From an uncultured Duncaniella sp. (GTDB lineage Bacteria; Bacteroidota; Bacteroidia; Bacteroidales; Muribaculaceae), in contig CAJTMJ010000012.1 of NCBI GenBank assembly GCA_910577335.1, forward strand, positions 24,644 to 88,643: DNA of 64,000 nt, given 5' to 3'. Shown here in pieces: positions 41,118 to 49,567 of this stretch; the stretch's first letter is position 1, and every line of letters starts with the position of its first letter. The position numbers and the translations under genes are program-made. Below the pieces are notes generated by a model. It was not told the origin of the DNA. It was given only the letters and a program-made list of their open reading frames with translations, and ran no database searches.

Positions 41118-43295
41118 ATGAAAAAATTATTTACAGCCGCTGCGGGATCGCTGATTCTTGCCGCGACATTGACAACCCCGACTGACATGACAGCTCAGAC
41201 TCGACAAAATCCGTTCATGGTGCCTTACGACACTCCGTATGAGATCCCCCCGTTCGATAAAATCCAGTATGAGGATTATCTTCCTGCTATTGAGAAAGGT
41301 ATCGAGATACAGCGTAAGGAGATTGAAGCCATCGCCAATAACCCTGCGAAGCCCACTTTTGAGAACACTATTCTCGCCATGGAGAAGTCAGGCGAACTGC
41401 TTCATCGTGCGATGCTCGTGTTCGGTGCTCTTGACGAGACCGACAACAATGCTCAGATGCAGGCTATCTCCGAGAAGGCTTACCCGATGGAATCAGCCGC
41501 TTCCGATGAAATATCAATGAATCCGAAGCTTTTCGAGCGTGTGAAGTATCTGTATGACAATCGTGACAAGCTCGGTCTTGACGTTGCACAGAAACGTGCG
41601 GTGGAACTCTCATATAAGAGCTTCACCCGCAACGGAGCATTGCTTTCAGATGCTAAGAAGGAGGAGTTGAAGGCTATCAACAACCGTCTTACCGACCTCT
41701 ACCTGAAGTTTAATAAAAATCTTCTCGCTTCCACCAATTCATTTGAAATTGTGGTTGACAACGAGGCAGATCTCGCAGGCCTTCCCGCAGGTATTATTGC
41801 AACTGCCGCTACCGAAGCCGCTAATCGTGGTAAAGCCGGCAAATGGGTGTTCACGCTTCATGCTCCGAGCCGTCTCCCGGTGTTGAAATATGCCGATAAC
41901 CGTGCTCTTCGTCAGAAGATGTATGAAGGTTATATGAACCTTGCATCAACCGGTGAATATGACAACCGTCCCGTGATAGGCGACATAATCAAAGCCCGCA
42001 CCAAGAAGGCGCAGATTCTCGGATATAAGGACTATGCATCTTATATGACCGATAAGGTTATGGCTAAGACTCCACAGGCTGCCACTGACCTTCTGATGAA
42101 GATATGGGGTCCGGCTGTGAACCGTGCCAATGAGGAAATTGCCGAGATGCAGGCTTATATCGACGAGACAAACGGCGGATTTAAGCTCGCTCCTTGGGAT
42201 TACTACTACTATTCAGAGAAGGTGCGCACAAAGAAATTCAACCTTGACGAAAATGAGTTGAGCGCTTACTTCTCGCTTGAGAATGTTCGTAAAGGTATCT
42301 TTACCCTTGCTGAACGTCTTTACGGTGTTAAATTCACTGAGATGCCTGACGCTCCCAAGTATAATCCTGAGGTTAAGGTCTATGATGTAAAAGACCTCAA
42401 AGGTGAGCATGTGGCAGTCTTTATGACTGACTATTTCCCCCGTCCCTCTAAGCGTCAGGGCGCATGGATGAGCGAGTTTAAGGTTGCTTATGAGGATGCC
42501 GACGGCACTTCGTCACGTCCTATAGTATATAATGTAGGTAACTTCACCCGTCCCACTGTCGACACTCCGGCACTCCTCACCATCGACGAGGTTGAAACCA
42601 TGTTCCATGAGTTCGGTCATGGTCTCCACGGTATGCTCACACGTGCGAAACTCCGCAGCCAGTCAGGTACAAATGTTGACCGTGACTTCGTAGAGCTTCC
42701 CTCACAGATAACTGAACACTGGTCAAAAGAACCTGAATTGTTAAAGGAATTCGCTTTCCACTACAAGACTGGTGAGGTGATCCCCGAAGCTCTTGTCAAT
42801 AAGATGCTTGCCGCTTCTACCCACAATCAGGGTTTCCGTACCACTGAACTTGCAGGCGCTGCGCTTCTTGACCTCGCATGGGGACAGCTTAACGCCGCTG
42901 ACGGTGACAAGGTAGATGTGGATCTGTTTGAAAAGCAGGTTGCCGATAAGCTGAACATGCCTTCAGAGATCGCTTACCGTTATCGTTCACCCTACTTCAA
43001 ACATATTTTCGGTAGCGACGGCTATGCTTCAGGTTACTATACATATCTTTGGGCTGAGGTTCTTGACACTGATGGCTTTGAGCTTTTTGCCGAAAAGGGT
43101 ATATTTGATCCTGAGACCGCACGTTCGTTCAAGGAGAACATTCTTGAAAAGGGTGGCAGCGAGGATCCGATGGAGCTATTCGTTCGTTTCCGTGGACATG
43201 AACCGTCGGTTGACGCTCTTCTCCGCAACCGCGGACTTGCACCCGCAGCCGAGCCTGCTAAAGGTGGCGATTTGAAAATGGAAGGTGGGAAGTAA
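41118..43295 (+). CDS. M3-family metallopeptidase (peptidyl-dipeptidase Dcp-like), exported
   Basis: A zinc oligopeptidase of the thimet/Dcp family, 725 residues from the preferred ATG at 41118, which yields a signal peptide (MKKLFTAAAGSLILAATL, ending near TAQT); an upstream in-frame ATG at 41064 would bury the signal. The catalytic HEFGH motif is at His497-His501 in TMFHEFGHGLHG; the family blocks YFSLENVRKGIF, DVKDLKGEHVAVFMTDYFPR (start) and the C-terminal SPYFKHIFGSDGYASGYYTY (tyrosine/histidine for substrate binding) are present. It is predicted to trim short peptides in the periplasm. Confidence 0.94.
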   Translation: MKKLFTAAAGSLILAATLTTPTDMTAQTRQNPFMVPYDTPYEIPPFDKIQYEDYLPAIEKGIEIQRKEIEAIANNPAKPTFENTILAMEKSGELLHRAMLVFGALDETDNNAQMQAISEKAYPMESAASDEISMNPKLFERVKYLYDNRDKLGLDVAQKRAVELSYKSFTRNGALLSDAKKEELKAINNRLTDLYLKFNKNLLASTNSFEIVVDNEADLAGLPAGIIATAATEAANRGKAGKWVFTLHAPSRLPVLKYADNRALRQKMYEGYMNLASTGEYDNRPVIGDIIKARTKKAQILGYKDYASYMTDKVMAKTPQAATDLLMKIWGPAVNRANEEIAEMQAYIDETNGGFKLAPWDYYYYSEKVRTKKFNLDENELSAYFSLENVRKGIFTLAERLYGVKFTEMPDAPKYNPEVKVYDVKDLKGEHVAVFMTDYFPRPSKRQGAWMSEFKVAYEDADGTSSRPIVYNVGNFTRPTVDTPALLTIDEVETMFHEFGHGLHGMLTRAKLRSQSGTNVDRDFVELPSQITEHWSKEPELLKEFAFHYKTGEVIPEALVNKMLAASTHNQGFRTTELAGAALLDLAWGQLNAADGDKVDVDLFEKQVADKLNMPSEIAYRYRSPYFKHIFGSDGYASGYYTYLWAEVLDTDGFELFAEKGIFDPETARSFKENILEKGGSEDPMELFVRFRGHEPSVDALLRNRGLAPAAEPAKGGDLKMEGGK

Positions 43296-43365
43296 ATAAA
43301 TGTTAAAAATTAAGATGTGCGATTAAATTTGATGACAAAAAGTATACAGTTTTAAAAATTTAACT

Positions 43366-43520
43366 TATCTTTGCCATTGAATTTTGTGTACAGTTTAATA
43401 TTGCATGTTAAATTTGTGAACTTTGAAACATCCATCCTTTCATTCACGAAAAAAGATTATTTTTAATAAGTGAATCATAGGTTACGATCATGCCGCTCGT
43501 GAGAGCGGCATGATTTTTTT
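43366..43520 (+). ncRNA. Candidate small RNA between the M3 peptidase and sigma-factor genes
   Basis: A full -7 box TATCTTTG (43366-43373, followed by CC) lies about 115 bp before a terminator hairpin, with no open reading frame of note between. A transcript of about 135-140 nt is predicted. It could instead be the terminator of the M3 peptidase mRNA with a chance promoter match, since no -33 box is seen. Confidence 0.35.
43487..43520 (+). terminator. Strong terminator upstream of the sigma-factor gene
   Basis: ATCATGCCGCTC and GAGCGGCATGAT form a perfect 12-bp stem with loop GTGA, followed by seven T. Confidence 0.92.
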
Positions 43521-43737
43521 GTATAGGTCTCAGCCCGTTTATTGTGTATGGGTTGCGATTTCGGAGTTAAAGATTGTAAAGGTTATTGCAAGAGCAGGGA
43601 TTAATGGTTAAATTTGCATCAGAGAAATGACAATTTATTGTGTGACACCTCTTAATTTAATATAATTTAACCAATCATTTAAAAAGAACTTGCCTATAGA
43701 CCAATCTCTACTCTAACCAATCACTATTTCTATCATA

Positions 43738-44331
43738 ATGAAAAAACTGACTAAGCTTACTGACCGTGAACTGGTACAGGCTTATGCCAATAACGATAAT
43801 GAGGCTTTTGACGAACTGTTGAGACGCCATCAGGACAAAGTGTATTCATATATCTATCACGTTGTGAAAAATAAGGAACTTGTCGATGATCTCTTTCAGG
43901 AGACATTCGTCAAGGCTATCATGACTATTAAGCAGGGTGGCTATACCGAGCATGGCAAATTCTCGGCGTGGCTTATCCGGATAGCCCACAATCTGGTCAT
44001 AGACAGTTTCCGTCATGAAAAGTGGGAGAACATGATATCTTCTGCCGAGGATGAATCGGATCCGCTTAACCGCCGGGAGCTTTCGGAGGGGAACATAGAG
44101 GATTTTATGATCAACGACCAGATAAAAAAGGATATCCGCAAGATTGTGATGTCGCTCCCTGACGCTCAGCGTGAAGTGCTGGTGATGCGTTTTTATCGCA
44201 ACATGTCATTTAAGGAAATTGCCGATGCCACATCGGTGAGCATTAACACAGCTCTCGGGCGTATGCGTTACGGCATTATGAATATGCGCCGTATCGCTGC
44301 CGAGAATAATATTGCGCTTGTGACCACCTGA
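43738..44331 (+). CDS. ECF-type RNA polymerase sigma factor
   Basis: A 197-residue sigma-70-family regulator. Region 2 (residues about 15-85) contains FDELLRRHQDKVYSYIYHVV and DLFQETFVKAI, and WLIRIAHNLVIDSFR matches region 2.4; region 4 (about 135-190) contains LPDAQREVLVMRFYRNMSFKEIA and the helix-turn-helix SINTALGRMRYG. No anti-sigma (FecR or zinc-binding) gene is adjacent, and no SusCD locus follows, so it is not the usual FecIR-type arrangement. A porin gene starts 54 bp downstream and may be co-transcribed. Confidence 0.93.
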   Translation: MKKLTKLTDRELVQAYANNDNEAFDELLRRHQDKVYSYIYHVVKNKELVDDLFQETFVKAIMTIKQGGYTEHGKFSAWLIRIAHNLVIDSFRHEKWENMISSAEDESDPLNRRELSEGNIEDFMINDQIKKDIRKIVMSLPDAQREVLVMRFYRNMSFKEIADATSVSINTALGRMRYGIMNMRRIAAENNIALVTT

Positions 44332-44384
44332 CGGTTCGTCGCTCCCTCACACGCAAATAAGTAACTTACGATCAACTATTATAT

Positions 44385-45410
44385 ATGAGAATCACGATAT
44401 TAAAGGTTTTCGCCGCTGTTGCGGTGAGTCTGATGTGTGCCGAGACGGTTTCGGCTGAGGAAAATGTGGATCTTGTACCTAAGATTCACGGGGCTTTGCG
44501 TACTCGCTGGGAGATGGATTTGGAAAATGACGCAAGCCGGTTTCAGGTACGTAATGCGAGAGTCACACTGGATGGGAAGGTTGCCCCTACGATTGATTAT
44601 TTCATCCAGACTGATCTTTGCAATGCGGGGAAGATGCAGATACTTGACGCATGGGGCAGAATAGGTATCACCGATAGATTGAAATTTCAGGCTGGGCAGT
44701 TCCGTATGCCGTTCGGTACCGATTGCTTCAAAGCTCCCGCCAATTATATTTTCGCCAATCGCTCATTTATAGGTAAGCAGATGTGCAATGTCCGTGCGGT
44801 GGGAGCCAAGCTGAGTTATACGGCGTTTTCCAATGATATGAATGACCTTCTTATAGAGGGCGGAGCATTTAACCCGACTGTGATTTCCGACCATAACAAG
44901 TGGGTAAAGACACTCGCCTACGCAGCTAAGATAGGCTACAGGATTCAAAATGTGAAATTAGCCACAGGTATTCAGAGCATCGAGCCTGACTCTGTGAGGA
45001 TGAATCTGCTTGGCGGCTCGGTGACATGGACGTGCGGCAGATGGCTTGTGGAGGGTGAGTATATGAACAAGCATTACACCCATAAGGCGCATAAATCAGC
45101 CCATGCCTATAACTTTTATGCCGATTACCGTATGCCGGTAAAGGTCGGTGTGTTTAATCAGGCATCACTTCAGGCACGTTTTGACGGTATGACGGCACAT
45201 AGCTCCGGCACACGTAATGCGGATGGGAATTTAGTGACCAATCATCAGGCTCGCAACCGTGTGACCGTCGGCGGAACTTTGAGCTATGTCTATAAGGCTG
45301 TGCATTGTGATGTCCGCCTTGATTATGAGAAGTATTTCTATCATTCCGGAGTTGCTATCCCCGAAGGTGACGGCGATAAAATCTGTGCCGAAATGGTGAT
45401 ACGTTTCTAA
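44385..45410 (+). CDS. outer-membrane porin, OprO/OprP-like
   Basis: A 341-residue beta-barrel protein: signal peptide ending VSAEE, then FQVRNARVTLDGKVAPTIDYF and LKFQAGQFRMPFGTD, segments typical of phosphate-selective-porin-like barrels, and the C-terminal membrane-insertion strand ICAEMVIRF with terminal Phe. It is related in layout to the 21638-22807 porin but shorter. It lies between the ECF sigma factor and a thioredoxin-like gene, all rightward with short gaps. The transported solute is unknown. Confidence 0.85.
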   Translation: MRITILKVFAAVAVSLMCAETVSAEENVDLVPKIHGALRTRWEMDLENDASRFQVRNARVTLDGKVAPTIDYFIQTDLCNAGKMQILDAWGRIGITDRLKFQAGQFRMPFGTDCFKAPANYIFANRSFIGKQMCNVRAVGAKLSYTAFSNDMNDLLIEGGAFNPTVISDHNKWVKTLAYAAKIGYRIQNVKLATGIQSIEPDSVRMNLLGGSVTWTCGRWLVEGEYMNKHYTHKAHKSAHAYNFYADYRMPVKVGVFNQASLQARFDGMTAHSSGTRNADGNLVTNHQARNRVTVGGTLSYVYKAVHCDVRLDYEKYFYHSGVAIPEGDGDKICAEMVIRF

Positions 45411-45451
45411 GCTGATAGCATTTTATATATAATATATCTCATTATTGTATT

Positions 45452-46699
45452 ATGACTCGTTTCCCTCTTTTAGCTGTCTCACTGATTCTTGCTATTGAAT
45501 TATCAGCTGTTGTTCAGCAGAACTTTACCATTACCGGACATATCTCGGGAGTGCAAAACGGTGATACTCTGCGTTTCGAGCGTATATTGCTTCCCGGTTT
45601 TGCCAGTGAAGCCGCTTTCGATATTATCGTAAAGCAACCGGATCGGTTCGATTACTCCGGCGTGCAGAGTCATGATCAGCAATATATGATGACTTATTTA
45701 CCTAAAGAGGGCTCGGCTCCTGATTGTGACCGAACAGGTAAGATGATTATTATAACCGACGGAGACAGGATAAATCTGTCGGGGAGGGTAAACGATATAT
45801 ACTACTGCAATTTGGAAGGTGGAATATACGATGATCCTTTGCTATCGAGAGCGTTGCAACTTGAGGATTCTCTCGGAATGGTCAGAAGCGGCTATCTTGC
45901 CCGGTACAAAGAAGCGCTCGCCCGAAAAGATACAGTTGGTGGGATGCAATATCTTAATATGTTTAACAATTTCGGACATGACGCTTCTGATCCCGGATTC
46001 GTCAAGGTCCGTGAAGCTCGAAAGGCATTCGCCGACGCAAGAGCGAAAGAGTCGCTCTATACGCTTGTAAACTCATTGCAGGAAATATCATCCACCCCGG
46101 TTGAAAAATCGAGATCACTTTATGACGCATGGAGTCAAGACTTGAAGGACAGCTACTATGGTCGTATATATGCTGATGAACTGTCGGCTATGGAGAGGCT
46201 TGCCGACGGACAGCCTGTGCCGGGATTTTCGGTAATATCAACTGATGGCATCCGAGTTACCGAGAATGATTTCAAGGATAGGTATTTGCTGATCTATCAT
46301 TGGGGTATGTGTCCGGGCTCGCTTCAGATTGACTCACGGGTATGTGAACTTTACGACCGGTATTCCGACAAAGGTCTTACTATTCTTGGCATTACAGAAT
46401 CCTTAACACAGATACGTGAGGTGTATAACGGCTTGCCGGAGAATGGAAAATACCGGTTTGCCGGGATCGAAGACCTGCGAGCTGTGTTGGGTGATATGCT
46501 TAAGCATCCTTGGAAAGAGGTGGAGACCGATGGGGAACACAAGGAGAATATGTCTGTTAAAGACACGTTCCGAGTCGGAGGATGGCCATTTTTTGTGTTG
46601 ATCGGGCCTGATGGGACAATCCGCTCCCGTGGCTTTTTCGAAGCATTTTTTAAGGCTTGCGACATACTTGACAGGGAAATCGGTTCAACCGGTAAATAA
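45452..46699 (+). CDS. exported thioredoxin-like protein with CxxS (CPGS) centre
   Basis: A 415-residue protein with an N-terminal signal (RFPLLAVSLILAIELSA), a beta-rich N-terminal domain (FTITGHISGVQNGDTLRFER, like DUF4369 domains) and a C-terminal thioredoxin fold of the TlpA/AhpC type (about residues 250-410; LIYHWGMCPGSLQ, LTILGITES and GWPFFVLIGPDGTI with cis-Pro). The usual CxxC is reduced to Cys287-Pro-Gly-Ser290, so it cannot form a normal intramolecular disulfide. It may be a monothiol reductase/isomerase or a binding protein; either is inference. Confidence 0.82.
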   Translation: MTRFPLLAVSLILAIELSAVVQQNFTITGHISGVQNGDTLRFERILLPGFASEAAFDIIVKQPDRFDYSGVQSHDQQYMMTYLPKEGSAPDCDRTGKMIIITDGDRINLSGRVNDIYYCNLEGGIYDDPLLSRALQLEDSLGMVRSGYLARYKEALARKDTVGGMQYLNMFNNFGHDASDPGFVKVREARKAFADARAKESLYTLVNSLQEISSTPVEKSRSLYDAWSQDLKDSYYGRIYADELSAMERLADGQPVPGFSVISTDGIRVTENDFKDRYLLIYHWGMCPGSLQIDSRVCELYDRYSDKGLTILGITESLTQIREVYNGLPENGKYRFAGIEDLRAVLGDMLKHPWKEVETDGEHKENMSVKDTFRVGGWPFFVLIGPDGTIRSRGFFEAFFKACDILDREIGSTGK

Positions 46700-46704
46700 C
46701 AAAA

Positions 46705-46797
46705 GCTATTGTCAAATTAGGCTCTTGTCCTTTAAGTAGGGATGCTCCATGTAGCATCCGAGAGCAAATAGTTTATTTCTCTGTTGCTCTGATTCGG
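46705..46797. repeat. Palindromic MITE/REP-like element, copy 2 (partial)
   Basis: It starts with GCTATTGTCAAATTAG, has the hairpin half GTAGGGATGCTCC...GTAGCATCC (46736-46760) and continues with TTTATTTC...CTGTT...ATTCGG, which aligns with the centre of the full copy at 52475-52560. The right half is missing. The last 25 bp overlap the 3' end of the leftward RDD/EreA-like gene, including its stop codon. Confidence 0.65.
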
Positions 46798-48464
46798 CGG
46801 AAGCTGATTAAGTCCATGATCCCTAACAGGAGTAATGAAAGGAGGCATACTCCGATATATATTTTGTTTTCAATGAGATTGGATTCATAATATACGTCTA
46901 TCCCATCCTGACGCTTAATCCCATCCTTCAAATACCTTTTCCAATAATTCAAAGAGTAGCCTTTTAATGCTTTTTCCCTGATTCTTAATTGCTTTTCGTT
47001 CTCGGGATCTAAAATATGATTATAGCCGTCGCTTGTAAACTGTTCGGCAGGACTTTTATAATGGATAAAACCGGTGAACATATCCTTATAAGGCAGAGTG
47101 CATACAGGATCCCAAGGCAAAATAAAATGGTCAAAACTATCCTCTCCGAAAGGTGACCCTTCGAAATCAAAAGCACAGTCGGGATTTCCCAGTTGTTCGA
47201 AAGCCACATCCCATTTACCATATTGGACCGGAATCGGTATTTCCTCTCCCGTCAAAAAGGCAAGCTTGCTCATAGAGGCGAAATTAATCATCACATTGGC
47301 AACCTTGCCCGGGAATGCGCGTGACAAGTAGTAGCCGCAATTGCCCGGGGTGAGATAGGCGTGTCTATAGTTCATAATGATCAATGACTTATGCAGACTG
47401 TCGGATTTCAATGTCGAGATGATATTGTCAGCCATGATGCTGTCTCGATTATCCATTTCAGTTCTGTCGAGCCAGTTGCGGTCGGAGAAAAGGATATTTA
47501 CTCGTTTTGATCTGTCATGATTGAAGTAATACATCCTTTTGAGGAAATTGAACCAATTGGTGTTGGGCCATAGCAGATGATCCGATTGGTTTTTAGTCAT
47601 AAAAGATGCCAAGTTCTTTTCGACTTCCTCATCGGTGGTAAAATCGGTATCTGTAAATGCTTTATATGCGTCTCGTGACTCGGCACAACCAATCTCAGTG
47701 AACACAGTACCTATACTGTCGGTGAAACGGGGATCGGTCACAAAGTCGTAAATCATATCGTATTGTGTCATCTCCTTATGATGCCTTTCGCAAAGGATGA
47801 CATGATCATATTTCTCAAACAGCTTGAACAGGTAATCGTTGATGTCCGATTGGTTGTTCTTCAGGAAATCGACATACTTTTGAACAGAATGTCCTGATGG
47901 GAAGGGAGTCGCATATAAAGGTCTTTCGTTGATCAATTGCCTGTCATTGGTCGCTACTGTGTTTATGATTCTTACGATTGTTGCCGATATAATCAGCAGT
48001 AGGAACACATAAGAAAAATTCCTGTAGACATGTTTTGCTTCTGCCGGCTTTAACGAAGGTCGGCGTTCAACGGTGATTCTGAATATCTTTTTTCGAAATA
48101 TCGCAAGGAGTGCGCAGACGGGAATTAAGATTAAAGTTCTCACAGGGGACAGATAGTTCCATCCGAATAGCAGGAGTATGACTGCGGGGAGGCTACAGGT
48201 GGCTTCTCGTAGTAACAGGCGGAGCGCAAACGTATGTTTGTTTCCATTGTCGATAATTCCGGCGTTGAAAAAGTATTGTCCGAATGTCCGACGATGGGTC
48301 AGGTAGCTTATGATATAATAGCATATCCAAGTGACAAGGAAGCCGTTAATATTCGGTATGAAATAAAAATAAGCAGCCAGACCCGCAATTATCTGAAACA
48401 GGAAAAAGGAGAATAAACCATCTGTCAAAAGAATCAACAGTCTGGCTAATATGTTCGGTTTCAT
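46773..48464 (-). CDS. RDD-type membrane protein fused to an erythromycin-esterase/ChaN-like domain
   Basis: A 563-residue protein not matching a family I know in full. Residues 1-125 are an RDD-like membrane domain (ARLLILLTDGLFSFFLFQI, RRTFGQYFFNAGIID), with further helices near 150-175 and a last helix at the C-terminus (IYIGVCLLSLLLLGIMDL). The soluble part (about 190-520) shows HVILCERHHKEMTQYD with Glu226/His228-229, FTEIGCAES with Glu257 and SLIIMNYRHAYL with His368, a pattern like the EreA/ChaN/TraB (Tiki-like) fold. DNA is somewhat AT-richer than its neighbours, and repeat copies lie at both ends, suggesting an acquired cassette. Function is unknown; a hydrolase acting outside the inner membrane is one guess. 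Confidence 0.6.
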   Translation of the reverse strand: MKPNILARLLILLTDGLFSFFLFQIIAGLAAYFYFIPNINGFLVTWICYYIISYLTHRRTFGQYFFNAGIIDNGNKHTFALRLLLREATCSLPAVILLLFGWNYLSPVRTLILIPVCALLAIFRKKIFRITVERRPSLKPAEAKHVYRNFSYVFLLLIISATIVRIINTVATNDRQLINERPLYATPFPSGHSVQKYVDFLKNNQSDINDYLFKLFEKYDHVILCERHHKEMTQYDMIYDFVTDPRFTDSIGTVFTEIGCAESRDAYKAFTDTDFTTDEEVEKNLASFMTKNQSDHLLWPNTNWFNFLKRMYYFNHDRSKRVNILFSDRNWLDRTEMDNRDSIMADNIISTLKSDSLHKSLIIMNYRHAYLTPGNCGYYLSRAFPGKVANVMINFASMSKLAFLTGEEIPIPVQYGKWDVAFEQLGNPDCAFDFEGSPFGEDSFDHFILPWDPVCTLPYKDMFTGFIHYKSPAEQFTSDGYNHILDPENEKQLRIREKALKGYSLNYWKRYLKDGIKRQDGIDVYYESNLIENKIYIGVCLLSLLLLGIMDLISFRRIRATEK

Positions 48465-48536
48465 TGCAATAAATGTTTCATGAAGTATTTTGTTTATAGC
48501 ATTGCAAAGTTATAGCTTTTGTAAATTCTTTGCAAG

Positions 48537-48603
48537 GCTCTGTTGCAAAATATATTGGAAGTAAGGATGTTCTGTGGAGCATTCCTATATTAAGGACAAC
48601 AGC
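48537..48603. repeat. Palindromic MITE/REP-like element, copy 3 (degenerate)
   Basis: TTGCAAAATATATTGGAAGT precedes AAGGATGTTCTGTGGAGCAT, matching the right half of copy 4 read on the other strand (TTGCAGAATGTATTGGATGT). Its far end, TTAAGGACAACAGC, is the complement of the left end of copy 2 (TTGTCCTTTAAG). It lies just beyond the 5' end of the RDD/EreA-like gene. Confidence 0.6.
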
Positions 48604-48642
48604 TTCATGGGTAGTATAGTATTCAGGACGATAGGGGATGGG

Positions 48643-49407
48643 TTATTTCATAGTGCCGAAGCGGAGGGTGAAGCCGAAGTTGATATTGAATGAGTTGGGG
48701 AGCGATACTGTGAGTTTGCGCATTGTCATAGGTGTGGTTTCCCTGTCACGGACGTTAGGGGCGGCATATAGCTCCATTGATGATTTCCCGGTGAGTATAT
48801 TATAGCGGGCTTCGAGGAAAATCGAGAGTGTGCGTGACAAATGACGTGACACCCTGACCTGAGGCGCCATGGTGAAAAAGAATCCTGATTTTCCTTTGAG
48901 GCGCATGGTGTATGTGTCCTCGGTTTCGGGATTCATGAGATAAAAATAATCCTGCTTGGCTGTAAATTCAGTGAATCCTATCCCAAGAATATATGACAGT
49001 TCCACCGGTCCGGCTGTATGGGTATATGCTCCTGTCGCCATAAAGCTTCCGGCGGTAATGTTTCGGTTCCCGTCTTCACCTTCGATTATAGCGTAGCCTC
49101 TAGGTGCCTTAAGTCGATATTCATTGGGTAGGTATACGGCAGCATCCGCACCGATTGACCAGTGACGGTTGATGTAGAAACTATAATCAATCGACACCAC
49201 AGGTATGGTGTGTTTGCGGAAAAGACGCACCACGCCATTGTTGTGTTCTTTGCCGGTGATCAGAGTGCCGTAGTGATAGGCTATGCGATGTCTCCCTGTG
49301 AGGGAATAGTCCTCGGTGGTAGTGCTGCTCTGAGCTGACGCAGAGAAAGCTGTAAATGCTATCAGCAGCGCAAGTGCCGTGCGAATATATGAATTGAAAC
49401 GTGCCAT
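48643..49407 (-). CDS. outer-membrane beta-barrel protein
   Basis: A 254-residue secreted protein: signal peptide to about residue 25 (LIAFTAFSASAQ), then alternating hydrophobic/polar strands such as IPVVSIDYSFYINRHWSIGADAAVY (start), GPVELSYILGIGFTEF and SLPNSFNINFGFTLRFG near the end. No enzymatic motif is visible. It is alone, preceded by its own upstream region and separated from the rnf genes by a bidirectional terminator. Function unknown. Confidence 0.75.
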   Translation of the reverse strand: MARFNSYIRTALALLIAFTAFSASAQSSTTTEDYSLTGRHRIAYHYGTLITGKEHNNGVVRLFRKHTIPVVSIDYSFYINRHWSIGADAAVYLPNEYRLKAPRGYAIIEGEDGNRNITAGSFMATGAYTHTAGPVELSYILGIGFTEFTAKQDYFYLMNPETEDTYTMRLKGKSGFFFTMAPQVRVSRHLSRTLSIFLEARYNILTGKSSMELYAAPNVRDRETTPMTMRKLTVSLPNSFNINFGFTLRFGTMK

Positions 49408-49508
49408 AATGTTATATTATAGGATCTCATAAATTATATAAATATAACGCACGGCGCGGATTTAAAGTTGGAGAGAATGTAATACTGTCTATGCTCGGGA
49501 TACAATAT

Positions 49509-49546
49509 AAAAAGTCCTGCGGTCAGCATTAACCGCAGGACTTTTT
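49509..49546 (-). terminator. Terminator after rnfA
   Basis: AAAAAGTCCTGCGGT and ACCGCAGGACTTTTT form a perfect 15-bp stem; it can act in both directions and closes the rnf unit on the minus strand. Confidence 0.94.
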
Positions 49547-49567
49547 GCGTTATGGCAATTAATAAGT

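Larger units (their letters stand above)
43296..43737. other. Long intergenic region with an isolated promoter box and terminator
   Basis: No protein-coding gene is visible. It holds a TATCTTTG box (43366-43373) and a perfect hairpin terminator (43487-43520), treated as a candidate small transcript, and then about 215 bp of AT-rich DNA leading to the sigma-factor gene. Confidence 0.5.
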
